In this document: positions 16,142 to 24,347 of the stretch, piece after piece | Numbering within the stretch: position 1 is the stretch's first letter | Layout of the letters: each line of letters begins with the position of its first letter | DNA from: Oceanispirochaeta sp963676905 | GTDB lineage: Bacteria; Spirochaetota; Spirochaetia; DSM-2461 | NCBI GenBank assembly: GCA_963676905.2 | Contig: CAXXVE010000002.1 | Span: forward strand, 248,001 to 312,000 | DNA: 64,000 nucleotides | Direction of reading: 5' to 3' | Translations under genes and position numbers: made by a program | Notes under the pieces: generated by a model | What the model was told of the DNA's origin: nothing | The model's database searches: none | What the model saw: only the letters and a program-made list of their open reading frames with translations

Positions 16142-17788
16142 TCAACCGTAAATTTTCCGGAATTCACTGGGCTTCAGTCCGGTATGCTTTTTGAAAAGTT
16201 TTGTAAAATATTTTGTGTCGTTGTATCCCACATCAGAGGCTATGGACGAGACTGTCCTGTTGCCTGACCTGAGAATCTCCTTCGCCTTCTCCATCCGGAC
16301 GGCCGTCAGGTAATCAAGGAATCCTTCGCCAGTCTGTTGTTTGAAAAGAGCGCTGAAATAGGAGCCGCTCAATCCTGCCGACAGGGCTACCTTGTCAAGG
16401 GAGAGGGTATTCTCGCTGTAGTTCCGGGATATATAGATCTTTGCATCCCGTATAGGCTGACTGTCCTCCTGTTCCTTGACAGCCTTCAGGCTTGAGAATT
16501 GAGAGTGAATAAGATCTTTCAGATACTGGTTTATCTGACCCGTACTCTTGAGAAGGTTCAGATCCCTGTCAAACTCCTTTTCAACCTCCTGGACGGAGAG
16601 ATCCCTGTAGTTTCTGTCCTTAAGAAGCAGGAAAAACCGGTGTCCCGCCTCCCTTACAGTTTCAAGTACCATCATCCCTGTGCTGTGATCCTCGTTGACA
16701 AGCTGGTCCATAAGGGTCTCTACAGCCGAAATCCCCGCTTCCGAATCGAGTAGGTCGCAAACCGGTTCCATCTTTCTGTTCCACTCAGCAAGATATTTAT
16801 CGCAAATCCCCTTTTCGTATTTGGGAAGGTCCTCAAACATATAGATTCCAGGTGTCAGAAGCCTCTCTGCAATGAGAAGCTCCGTGTCTTTCCATGATGC
16901 CCGGAGCTCTTCGGGTTGGAGAACCGGACTGCCCAGTGAAAAGAAAATCTCCGATGACTCGAAAATCTTCATGTTGACAGTCAATTCATTGTATATAAGC
17001 CGCAGCTTGTGACGTATCTCGTTTTTGGAGGAGGCCGGAAAGTTTATAAGGAGATAAATTCTGCACTCTTTCTCAACATACTCATAGTCAAAGCAGTGGC
17101 TGTTCAGATGCATCTGGAAGAGGCTGTCCGCTTTTTCAGACATCCTCTCCATTATTTTTCCCGAGAAAGATCCGGGACTGCAGTCCAGCTTGAACTGGAT
17201 AATCTGCAGGTTCCCCTCCTGAAAGCTGAATCCGTAGGATTCGTTAATGGCTTTTATAGAATTGACTGATCCGGAGGGGCTTGAAAACACATACTCTGTA
17301 AAAAAATCTTTCCTGAGCTTTTTCTTGCTCCTGTCCCACTTTTCCTGAAGCTGAAGGCTTGACTGCTCACTCTTTCTTTTGGCTATAAACTTCCGGGAGA
17401 TCCTGTAGAGTGTATCGTTCAGCTCTGTCTGTTTAATGGGTTTGAGCAGATAGTCCTCCACTCCGTATCGCAGGGCTTTATGGGCATACTCAAACTGGTG
17501 GTGACCGCTGATTATAATAAACTCAACCTTATGGTTCTGCTCCTTTATTTTGGCAATGAGTTCCAAACCGTCCATTCCGGGCATTCTTATATCGGTAATA
17601 ACAAGATCGGGCTGTTCCTGCCTTATCAGATTCAGACCCTCAAGACCGTTGTAGGCGGTTCCGACAACAGTCATCTGATGCTGTTCCCAGTCGGCAAGCT
17701 GCAGAACAAGACGGCAGACTTTTTCTTCATCATCCAGAACAGCAACAGTAATAGGAGAGAGTTCATTAGTGGACGTACTATCATTCAT
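16142..17788 (-). CDS. Response regulator with AraC-type DNA-binding domain, YesN family
   Basis: The receiver domain (about residues 12-130) has the acidic pair DDEE, the phospho-acceptor LVITDIRMPGMDG and the KPI lysine. A middle region of about 300 residues of unknown fold follows. The C-terminal AraC/XylS domain has two helix-turn-helices (ALSAGLSGSYFSALFKQQTG and ASDVGYNDTKYFTKLFKKHT). It should activate transport genes when phosphorylated by the YesM-type kinase encoded 3 bases downstream. It is divergent from the SIS gene at 18086, with two LacI-type operators in between. Confidence 0.93.
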   Translation of the reverse strand: MNDSTSTNELSPITVAVLDDEEKVCRLVLQLADWEQHQMTVVGTAYNGLEGLNLIRQEQPDLVITDIRMPGMDGLELIAKIKEQNHKVEFIIISGHHQFEYAHKALRYGVEDYLLKPIKQTELNDTLYRISRKFIAKRKSEQSSLQLQEKWDRSKKKLRKDFFTEYVFSSPSGSVNSIKAINESYGFSFQEGNLQIIQFKLDCSPGSFSGKIMERMSEKADSLFQMHLNSHCFDYEYVEKECRIYLLINFPASSKNEIRHKLRLIYNELTVNMKIFESSEIFFSLGSPVLQPEELRASWKDTELLIAERLLTPGIYMFEDLPKYEKGICDKYLAEWNRKMEPVCDLLDSEAGISAVETLMDQLVNEDHSTGMMVLETVREAGHRFFLLLKDRNYRDLSVQEVEKEFDRDLNLLKSTGQINQYLKDLIHSQFSSLKAVKEQEDSQPIRDAKIYISRNYSENTLSLDKVALSAGLSGSYFSALFKQQTGEGFLDYLTAVRMEKAKEILRSGNRTVSSIASDVGYNDTKYFTKLFKKHTGLKPSEFRKIYG

Positions 17789-17908
17789 AATCGACCATAT
17801 TATTCCTCTTTAGGGTTTCCGTCGAGGTATTTCTGATGATTCCATCTTGCAGCAGTACTTTCAGAAAGGCAGCCTGTATTAAATGAAATCACTGAAATAT
17901 TTCAAAAT

Positions 17909-17924
17909 ATGTAACCGATAACAT
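17909..17924 (+). promoter_or_regulatory. LacI-type operator 1 in the divergent gap
   Basis: ATGTAACCGATAACAT is an imperfect palindrome with a central CG, the usual LacI-family layout. Its half CGGTTACAT (minus strand) is shared exactly with operator 2. A TTGACA follows at 17933-17938, but I could not place a convincing -10 box. Confidence 0.55.
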
Positions 17925-18003
17925 CTAATTTCTTGACATAATCCGGTTTATAAGTCCTTTAAATGTGTTTTTAAGACTTTCATTTTTTATTATTGCAGAT
18001 ATA

Positions 18004-18019
18004 ATGAAACCGGTTACAT
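18004..18019 (+). promoter_or_regulatory. LacI-type operator 2 in the divergent gap
   Basis: ATGAAACCGGTTACAT is a palindrome around AACCGGTT, 95 bases downstream of operator 1 and about 67 bases before the SIS gene ATG. The spacing is compatible with DNA looping by a tetrameric repressor. Confidence 0.6.
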
Positions 18020-18085
18020 CCCCTTGGGCCTCTCATTTATACGGCCGCATTTACATCACAGGGCAAGTTTGTAAAAGGATCAATA

Positions 18086-18742
18086 ATGGACATATCGATA
18101 TCATTTAAACATTACTGGACCCGGTTCGCAGGAAAATATCCCGTTCTTGCAGATTTGGAAGGACCTTTATATGAAGCCGCTTCGGGGATCTGCTCGGCCT
18201 ATGAGAAAAAGGGGAAACTTCTAATTGCGGGAAATGGAGGAAGCGCAGCCGACGCCGATCACATCATTGGCGAGCTGGGCAAGGGCTTTGTGTTAAAAAG
18301 GTCCCTCTCCAGGGAACAGAGGACCCTTTTAAACAGGGATACACGCTGGGGCGAGAAGCTGCTGCCCTTTCTTCAGCAGGGGCTTCCTGCCATAAACCTG
18401 CTCTCAATGCCTGCGCTTAATTCCGCCTTCGGAAATGACCAGAATGCCGCGGTGACGGCTGCTCAGAACCTCCTTACTTTTGCCTCCGGTGACGATCTCT
18501 TCCTGGGGCTCTCCACATCAGGGAATTCCGAAAACATCGTACTCGCCGCATACACAGCCCGGCAGCTCGGCCTTCGGGTTATATGCATGACGGGAAGAAA
18601 GGTGAGCCTGCTCTCGGAGCTGAGTGATACAGCCATCCGTGTCCCGGCAGATGAAACTTTTGAGATTCAGGAGTACCATCTTCCTGTCTATCACTTTCTC
18701 TGTCTGGTGGTGGAGCATTATTTTTTCGGCGAGGAGGGCTGA
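18086..18742 (+). CDS. SIS domain sugar-phosphate isomerase (GmhA/DiaA-like)
   Basis: The 218-residue protein has one SIS domain that binds a phosphosugar. The motif AGNGGSAADADHIIGELGKGF (about residues 48-68) is typical of sedoheptulose-7-phosphate isomerase and DiaA proteins, as is LFLGLSTSGNSENIVLAA near 137. The insertion with the SREQR/ALNSAFGND segments is also typical of the group. Its true substrate is open; with a ROK kinase encoded one base downstream it could isomerise or bind the kinase product in catabolism of the sugar imported by the divergent transporter. The ATG is preceded by AAAGGAT. Confidence 0.85.
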   Translation: MDISISFKHYWTRFAGKYPVLADLEGPLYEAASGICSAYEKKGKLLIAGNGGSAADADHIIGELGKGFVLKRSLSREQRTLLNRDTRWGEKLLPFLQQGLPAINLLSMPALNSAFGNDQNAAVTAAQNLLTFASGDDLFLGLSTSGNSENIVLAAYTARQLGLRVICMTGRKVSLLSELSDTAIRVPADETFEIQEYHLPVYHFLCLVVEHYFFGEEG

Positions 18743-18743
18743 C

Positions 18744-19634
18744 GTGCTGATCGGAATTGATATCGGAGGTACAAAAACTGCAGTTATATGGGGAAAGGAA
18801 GACGGGACTGTCACTGACAGAGTCCAGTTTCCCACAGGCCCCTGGCAGGACACCCTTGACCGCTGCATCAGTATCCTTCGAGAGGCCGGCGGGATTGAAG
18901 GAGCTTCGGCTGTGGGAATCAGCTGCGGAGGGCCTCTGGATTCTCAAAAGGGTGTGATTCAGTCCCCTCCGAACCTTCCCGGGTGGGATAATGTGCCGGT
19001 TACCCGCTTTTTTTCAGAGAGCCTCGGCATTCCGGCATTCCTTGAAAACGATGCTAACGCCGGGGCGCTGGCGGAGTGGACCTGGGGGGTTGTGAAGGGG
19101 TGCCGCAACATGCTTTTTCTTACCTTCGGGACAGGGCTGGGAGCCGGAATCATCCTGGACGGACGGCTTTATCGTGGGACCACTGGAATGGCCGGAGAGC
19201 TGGGCCACTGGAGGCTGGAAGACACAGGGCCTGAAGGGTATGGAAAGAGAGGCTCTTTTGAAGGCTTCTGCAGCGGCGGAGGAATCTCCCGGCTCCACAA
19301 AATGAATACGGGAGAAGAGTTCACTGCAGAGAAAATCTGCCGTCTGGCCGGGCAGGGCGATCCTTCCTGCCTGGATACGGTTGAGACAAGCGCCCGGCAT
19401 CTGGGAGCGGGGCTTTCACTCGTTATTGATCTATTGAATCCCCAGTACATTGTCCTTGGAAGCATTTATGTCCGCTCCGGGGAGCTGTTCAGACAGAAGA
19501 TGGAGGATGTAATCCGGGAAGAGGTCCTCCCTGAGGCAGGACGCTGCTGTCGTATTGTTCCCTCAAGCCTGAAGGAGAGTATAGGCGATCTGGCCGCTCT
19601 GTCAGTGGCCGCTCATAAATCCCATTCACTCTAG
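18744..19634 (+). CDS. ROK family sugar kinase (zinc-site cysteines absent)
   Basis: I place the start at GTG 18744, directly after GAGGAGGG; reading further upstream would overlap the SIS gene by 119 bases. The protein has the phosphate-1 motif IGIDIGGTKTAVIW, the catalytic LENDANAGALAEW near residue 100 and the GTGLGAGII loop. The GHW histidine of the ROK zinc site is present, but the CxCGxxGC part is replaced (GPEGYGKRGSFEGF), so the structural zinc is probably missing. It should phosphorylate a hexose or related sugar with ATP. It follows the SIS gene by one base, so the two form an operon. Confidence 0.88.
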   Translation: MLIGIDIGGTKTAVIWGKEDGTVTDRVQFPTGPWQDTLDRCISILREAGGIEGASAVGISCGGPLDSQKGVIQSPPNLPGWDNVPVTRFFSESLGIPAFLENDANAGALAEWTWGVVKGCRNMLFLTFGTGLGAGIILDGRLYRGTTGMAGELGHWRLEDTGPEGYGKRGSFEGFCSGGGISRLHKMNTGEEFTAEKICRLAGQGDPSCLDTVETSARHLGAGLSLVIDLLNPQYIVLGSIYVRSGELFRQKMEDVIREEVLPEAGRCCRIVPSSLKESIGDLAALSVAAHKSHSL

Positions 19635-20260
19635 ACGTGGGCTTTCCACTGGGACGGCTCAAGTTTCATATCTGAAAAACGGGCTGTGAAGGACGAGTCC
19701 CCGGGGCTGCAGGCATAAAAGCCGAACCGGACTGTACTTTCTGCAGGCATCGGAGGGTCCGCCTTGCCCATCAAAGAGCTTGTTTCTCCCAGTGTGTGAA
19801 GGTGGAAGACCCTCATCTGGCTGAACTCTCTTCCGTTCCCGGAGTACTCAATCAGAAAGTCAGGTCCCCGCCGGCTCAGGCGGTACCATATTTCGGAGGG
19901 CAGGGGGATATCGCTGGTGGCCCAGTCGGAATAGCCCGAGTTTGTGACCACACTACCCAGACGGGAGAAGTCGTTGTTCTCATATTCTATAGAGGCCTTG
20001 AACCAGTTTTCACTGTCTTTATAGATAATCAGGCCGCACTGATCGAACTGATGTTGATACTGGAAGCTGACCCGGGTTGTAAAGGAGAAGTTTTCACTGC
20101 TTGAAAAGAGAAGGGCAGGTGCGTTGTCATTCCTGAATCCATAGTAGGACCTCTGCCAGAAGTCGGTCCCCGGATCGGTTATGATTTCTACACTCTCGTC
20201 AGTCATTCTGAAATCCGACGGTTTGTTAATCCATTCACCCGCCGCAAGATCAATCATCAT
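19631..20260 (-). CDS. DUF1349 family concanavalin-like domain protein
   Basis: The 209 residues match the DUF1349/beta-xylosidase C-terminal-like jelly-roll family. Supporting segments are GTDFWQRSYYGFRNDNAP, VSFQYQHQFDQCGLIIYKDSENWFKASIE, DIPLPSEIWYRLSRRGPDFLIEYSGNG and RFGFYACSP. Such domains probably bind carbohydrate; there is no signal peptide, so it is cytoplasmic. Two adjacent ATG codons follow AGGAGG (20260 and 20257), and the second has the better spacing. It converges on the ROK kinase with a 4-base overlap and may act on the same sugar. Confidence 0.8.
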   Translation of the reverse strand: MMIDLAAGEWINKPSDFRMTDESVEIITDPGTDFWQRSYYGFRNDNAPALLFSSSENFSFTTRVSFQYQHQFDQCGLIIYKDSENWFKASIEYENNDFSRLGSVVTNSGYSDWATSDIPLPSEIWYRLSRRGPDFLIEYSGNGREFSQMRVFHLHTLGETSSLMGKADPPMPAESTVRFGFYACSPGDSSFTARFSDMKLEPSQWKAHV

Positions 20261-20327
20261 AAGAACCTCCTGGCCGCACCCCGTGCGCTTAGAGTATATC
20301 AGGCAATGACCTTTCTTTCATCGAAAA

Positions 20328-20690
20328 TTATTGAGGGCTGAGCAGTTTACCTGATATTCTGGCTCCCGGCAGAACGCAGGAGATCCCCTTTTCCGCATCC
20401 TGATAGATCACATCGTCAATGCAGTGGATAAAGTCCATTATACAGGGGCATATCAGTGTGTAGAGGACCTTGTTGCCGTCCTTCTGGTTATAGAGAATAC
20501 CAGCCTGCTTCAGAACCGAGAGATGTTTGGATACCGTAGACACATCCGCCCCTACGGCCTGGGTGAGCTCATTCACTGACAGGCTCTCTTTTGCAAGAAT
20601 CTGTACCATGAAAATCCTGGTCGGATGGCCCAGGGCCTTAATCACCTTTGCTCTGGCTTCGGCAAGTTTTTTCTCTTTTTCATAATCCAT
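20328..20690 (-). CDS. arsR: ArsR/SmtB family metalloregulator
   Basis: This 120-residue winged-helix repressor carries KALGHPTRIFMVQILAKES and the recognition helix region VGADVSTVSKHLSVLKQAGIL (split here by its turn). The C-terminal part has a cysteine set ICPCIMDFIHC near residue 85 plus one more cysteine at about 108, suitable for As(III) or another thiophilic metal. It is divergent from the ACR3 arsenite exporter gene. A perfect inverted repeat overlaps the promoter of that gene, so it likely represses the exporter until arsenite binds. Confidence 0.85.
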   Translation of the reverse strand: MDYEKEKKLAEARAKVIKALGHPTRIFMVQILAKESLSVNELTQAVGADVSTVSKHLSVLKQAGILYNQKDGNKVLYTLICPCIMDFIHCIDDVIYQDAEKGISCVLPGARISGKLLSPQ

Positions 20691-20739
20691 GTTAGAATGT
20701 GATGATTTTTCCCCATATGGTCAATCTCTTATTGACTCT

Positions 20740-20771
20740 ATTTGGCATTTTTGCCAAATTGCCAATATAAA
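20740..20771 (+). promoter_or_regulatory. Promoter and operator of the arsenic-type operon
   Basis: The inverted repeat ATTTGGCA-TTTT-TGCCAAAT spans 20740-20759. It overlaps a promoter with TTGGCA (20742-20747), an 18-base spacer and TATAAA (20766-20771). A further GCCAAT follows. A repressor bound here would cover the -35 box and spacer, fitting ArsR control. Confidence 0.7.
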
Positions 20772-20791
20772 GAATGATAAGGAGACAGTAA

Positions 20792-21841
20792 ATGTCTGAT
20801 AAAAAGATAGGCTTTTTTGCCAAATACCTGACCCTGTGGGTCGCCGTCTGCATCGCCCTGGGGGTTGTGATCGGTGTCGTTTTTCCCGAAGTGCCCGATC
20901 TGCTTGGAAAACTGGAGTATGCGAATGTATCAATTCCCGTAGCCGTACTGATCTGGCTGATGATCTTTCCTATGATGCTTAAAGTGGATTTCAAGAGCAT
21001 TGTGAACGCCGGTAAGAAGCCCAAGGGCCTTTTTATTACCCTTGTCATAAACTGGCTTATCAAACCCTTTACCATGTATCTCATTGCCTGGTTCTTCCTC
21101 AAGGTTGTATTCAGGGCCTTTATTCCCGACTTTCTGGCAACAGACTATATTGCCGGCGCTGTTCTTCTGGGGGCGGCTCCCTGTACAGCCATGGTTTTTG
21201 TCTGGAGCTATCTTTCCGATGGAGATCCGGGATACACAGTGGTCCAGGTCGCCGTGAACGACCTGATCATCCTCCTTGCCTTTGCTCCCATAGTTGCCCT
21301 GCTGCTCGGGGTCAACAATGTTCAGGTACCCATGGATACACTCTTCCTCTCAGTTGTCCTCTTTGTTGTTATTCCCCTTGCTGCGGGATTTATTACACGG
21401 AATATCCTTATCAAAAGCCATGGTAAAGACTGGTTTGACAATGTGTTCTGCAAGAAGTTCGATGGAATTACCGAGGCCGGTCTTCTTCTGACCCTTGTAA
21501 TCATCTTCTCCTTTCAGGGTGAAACGATTCTGGCCAATCCTCTTGCCATCCTGCTGATTGCCATTCCTCTTATCATTCAGACCTACTTTATCTTCTTCCT
21601 TGGATTCGGCTGGTCAAAGCTCTGGAAGGTTCCCTATCAGGTGGCGGCACCTTCGGGAATGATCGGAGCATCTAACTTTTTTGAGCTGGCTGTAGCTGTC
21701 GCCATCAGCCTCTTCGGTATGTCTTCCGGGGCAACACTGGCTACGGTTGTAGGGGTTCTTGTAGAAGTTCCTGTGATGCTGAGCCTTGTAAAAATAGCCC
21801 GGTCCATGAAAGACAGATACCCTCAGCAGGAGATTGCATAA
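20792..21841 (+). CDS. ACR3-type arsenite efflux transporter
   Basis: ACR3 proteins export As(III) (sometimes Sb(III)) across the inner membrane. The 349-residue protein has about ten membrane segments. The conserved cysteine lies in GAAPCTAMVFVWSYL (residue about 131), and the family segments FPMMLKVDF, APSGMIGASNFFELAVAVAISLFG and TVVGVLVEVPVMLSLV are present. A GGAG ribosome binding site precedes the ATG. It is co-transcribed with the flavoprotein gene three bases downstream and divergent from arsR. No arsenate reductase gene is adjacent. Confidence 0.93.
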   Translation: MSDKKIGFFAKYLTLWVAVCIALGVVIGVVFPEVPDLLGKLEYANVSIPVAVLIWLMIFPMMLKVDFKSIVNAGKKPKGLFITLVINWLIKPFTMYLIAWFFLKVVFRAFIPDFLATDYIAGAVLLGAAPCTAMVFVWSYLSDGDPGYTVVQVAVNDLIILLAFAPIVALLLGVNNVQVPMDTLFLSVVLFVVIPLAAGFITRNILIKSHGKDWFDNVFCKKFDGITEAGLLLTLVIIFSFQGETILANPLAILLIAIPLIIQTYFIFFLGFGWSKLWKVPYQVAAPSGMIGASNFFELAVAVAISLFGMSSGATLATVVGVLVEVPVMLSLVKIARSMKDRYPQQEIA

Positions 21842-21844
21842 TTT

Positions 21845-23494
21845 ATGAAAACCATCATTATCGGCGGAGTGGCCGCGGGGACCTCGGTTGCCGCAAAGTT
21901 AAGAAGAAATGACGAAGACAGGGAGATTGTGATCTATGAGAAGGGGAGCTATATCTCCTACTCAACCTGCGGCATGCCCTACCTGATCGGACGGGAGGAT
22001 ATTGCAGCCGGGGACCTCACTCCCAGAGATCCCGCCTGGTTTGCAGGGCGCTTTCTTATCGATATCAAAACCCGTCACGAGGTCGTGAAAATATCCCCTG
22101 CCGAGAAGATCCTTGAGGTCAGGGATCTTGATAGCGGTCAGGTTATCACCGAATCATATGATGATCTGGTTCTGGCCACAGGCAGCAGCGCCGTTCTTCC
22201 TCCCATAGCCGGGATCGATGCTGATAATGTGTTTACCCTCAAGACCATGGAGGACACCCTTGCCCTGAACCAGTTTTTAAAGGCCCATAGCGTAAAGGAT
22301 GCCGTTGTGATCGGCGCCGGATTTATCGGACTTGAGATCTTCGAGAATCTTCTGGAACGGGGGATTTCGACCACCCTTGTTGAGGCTAAAGAGAGCCTCA
22401 TGCCCGTCATCGATGACGATATGAGTGTCTGGATCGAAGATTACTTTACAAAGAAATCACTAAACTACTGCCTGGGGGAACTGGCCGCCTCCATCGAAGG
22501 CGGAGTTGTGAAAACAAAATCAGGAAAAGAGTTCAGCGCCGATGTTGTGATTGTCTCTGCCGGAGTTCGGCCTGAGACCGCTCTGGCCCGGGAGGCGGGA
22601 GCCCGGATCGGGTCCACCGGTGCCGTAAAGGTGGATGAACAGATGAACACTTCGGTTCCCGGAATCAAGGCGGTTGGAGACTGCGCCGAAGTCTGGTCCG
22701 TGTCTACGGGAAAACCGATGTACAGGCCCATGGGTTCCACTGCCAACAAAATGGGCCGGATTGCTGGAGATTCATTGAGCGGGGTAGACCTGAAGTTCCG
22801 GGGTGTTCTTGGAACGGGAATCGTCAAGTTCGGGGATCTGCATATCGGTTTTACAGGGCTCACTGAGAGTGATGCTCTGGCTCAGGGGTATGATGTGGAG
22901 GTCATCCACAATATCAAGGAGAACCAGAGCAAATACCTCCCCGAAAGCCGGGAGATGGTTATCAAGGCCGTTGCCGACAGGCAGACTGGAAAACTCCTGG
23001 GAGTCCAGATCATCGGGGAGAGGGGAGTGGACAAGAGGCTGGATGTCTTTGTAACTGCCATCACCTTCGGAGGCACTGTGGAGGACCTCTTTCATCTGGA
23101 TCTCTCCTATGCACCTCCTTTTTCGACAACAAAGGACCCTGTTATGTACACCGGAATGATTCTCAATAATGCAATCCGGGAGAATAGAAGGATTATCACT
23201 CCCAGACAGCTTATGGGAAATGAGGACAAGTATCAGATTATCGATGTGAGGTCTGCCAAAGACTACGGGAAGGGCCACATCCCCGGAGCCCTCAACATCC
23301 CCCTGGGTAAACTGAGGGAAAGACTGGGAGAGCTTGATAAAAGCAGACCAACCATTACCCACTGCAACAAGGGTGTCACAGGCAATGCTGGGCAGAACCT
23401 TCTGCTGAACAGCGGATTCTCCGAGGTTTACAACATCTCAGGCGGTTACAAGAACTACAAGGTCTACACTGCATTCAGAGGTGCAAAAGGCTGA
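21845..23494 (+). CDS. CoA-disulfide reductase-like FAD/NAD(P) oxidoreductase with C-terminal rhodanese domain
   Basis: The N-terminal FAD-binding motif IGGVAAGTSVAAKLRR is followed by the single redox-active cysteine in SYSTCGMPY (residue about 43), as in CoA-disulfide and NADH/polysulfide reductases. A second Rossmann motif (VIGAGFIGLEI) lies near residue 160. The pyridine nucleotide disulfide dimerisation domain covers about 330-440. The last 90 residues form a rhodanese domain with the active-site loop HCNKGVTGN. It might reduce CoA disulfides, polysulfide or sulfane sulfur. Its place three bases after ACR3 suggests a role in arsenic- or thiol-stress chemistry, which is inference. Confidence 0.9.
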   Translation: MKTIIIGGVAAGTSVAAKLRRNDEDREIVIYEKGSYISYSTCGMPYLIGREDIAAGDLTPRDPAWFAGRFLIDIKTRHEVVKISPAEKILEVRDLDSGQVITESYDDLVLATGSSAVLPPIAGIDADNVFTLKTMEDTLALNQFLKAHSVKDAVVIGAGFIGLEIFENLLERGISTTLVEAKESLMPVIDDDMSVWIEDYFTKKSLNYCLGELAASIEGGVVKTKSGKEFSADVVIVSAGVRPETALAREAGARIGSTGAVKVDEQMNTSVPGIKAVGDCAEVWSVSTGKPMYRPMGSTANKMGRIAGDSLSGVDLKFRGVLGTGIVKFGDLHIGFTGLTESDALAQGYDVEVIHNIKENQSKYLPESREMVIKAVADRQTGKLLGVQIIGERGVDKRLDVFVTAITFGGTVEDLFHLDLSYAPPFSTTKDPVMYTGMILNNAIRENRRIITPRQLMGNEDKYQIIDVRSAKDYGKGHIPGALNIPLGKLRERLGELDKSRPTITHCNKGVTGNAGQNLLLNSGFSEVYNISGGYKNYKVYTAFRGAKG

Positions 23495-23515
23495 CAGCTC
23501 AAGAGAGAATAAACG

Positions 23516-23537
23516 GCCGGAGAGAATCTTTTCCGGC
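23516..23537. terminator. Bidirectional hairpin between convergent genes
   Basis: GCCGGA and TCCGGC pair across a 10-base loop between the stop at 23494 and the convergent gene ending at 23544. T tracts are short on both sides, so termination is only likely. Confidence 0.45.
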
Positions 23538-23543
23538 TGTCTC

Positions 23544-24203
23544 TCATTCCTTGAGTAGGTCAATGGCCTGATCAGTTGAATCATATCCGTATAGATAAAG
23601 ATTCTCAAATTCCCAAGTGCCGAATTTCTTTTCGCTTGAAAGATACAATCTTCCGCGGCCTTTGCTTCCTTCCACCTTGAAGCTGAGCTCCGCGCTGCCG
23701 GTGCCTCCTCCGTTCGTGGATATTGATCCCTGAATGAATCCCTTCCTTTTCACATCATCACCTAGGGCGGATATGACAGTTTCATTGGAATTAACTATCC
23801 TGAAGGCTTCCCTGTAGGGAATAGAGTTTGTGAATATAAGAAGCAGCAGAAGGTATAAAACCGCTATGAAGGCTGTAATGATTGAAATTATAACAGCCGC
23901 TTTGATAATGATCTTCGATTTTCCAGAGGGTTCTTCCTCTGCAGAAATTGTTCCTTCCTTATACTCGTCACCGCAGGCCGGGCAGAACCTGGCACCGCTG
24001 TCAACTTTCTTACCGCAGCTGCCGCATACTTTCCTTTCGGGAAGGAATCTCAGAATTAAAAAGGCGACCCATCCTGCAATCGGATAGATTCCGAACCACA
24101 TCCAGTGGGGAGACCTGTTCCTCTTTTTAGCAGTTCTGATTCCCAGGATGACAGGGAGTATCCAGATGAGCAGCAGAATTGTGAATGTAATGAAAATCTC
24201 CAA
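23544..24203 (-). CDS. Zinc-ribbon membrane protein with Coa1-like C-terminal domain
   Basis: I choose TTG at 24203 as start because AAGAGGA precedes it at good spacing; the longer frame to 24320 would run into the next promoter and has no ribosome binding site. The order is two N-terminal membrane segments, a zinc ribbon (CGSCGKKVDSGARFCPACG), a third membrane segment, and an extracytoplasmic domain of about 90 residues. That domain (REAFRIVNSNETVISALGDD, then GGGTGSAELSFKVEGSKG) resembles the Coa1/DUF1783 family named after a cytochrome oxidase assembly factor. Bacterial members have no settled function. It is probably monocistronic. Confidence 0.7.
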   Translation of the reverse strand: MEIFITFTILLLIWILPVILGIRTAKKRNRSPHWMWFGIYPIAGWVAFLILRFLPERKVCGSCGKKVDSGARFCPACGDEYKEGTISAEEEPSGKSKIIIKAAVIISIITAFIAVLYLLLLLIFTNSIPYREAFRIVNSNETVISALGDDVKRKGFIQGSISTNGGGTGSAELSFKVEGSKGRGRLYLSSEKKFGTWEFENLYLYGYDSTDQAIDLLKE

Positions 24204-24347
24204 TTTGAGTCCTCTTCTTTTTGTATTGATTAGAATGAATGAGCCGGAAGTACTTTCTCCTGACATGACATTTCGTTTAATATACGCATATTCATAATAT
24301 TGTAAAAACAGAAATTTCAAAAGAAATTATTTGATAAGGAGAGGTTT

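Noticed and set aside
18624..18743. Longer N-terminus for the ROK kinase
   Set aside because: It would overlap the SIS gene by 119 bases and lacks a ribosome binding site; GTG 18744 directly follows GAGGAGGG and the ROK fold starts there.
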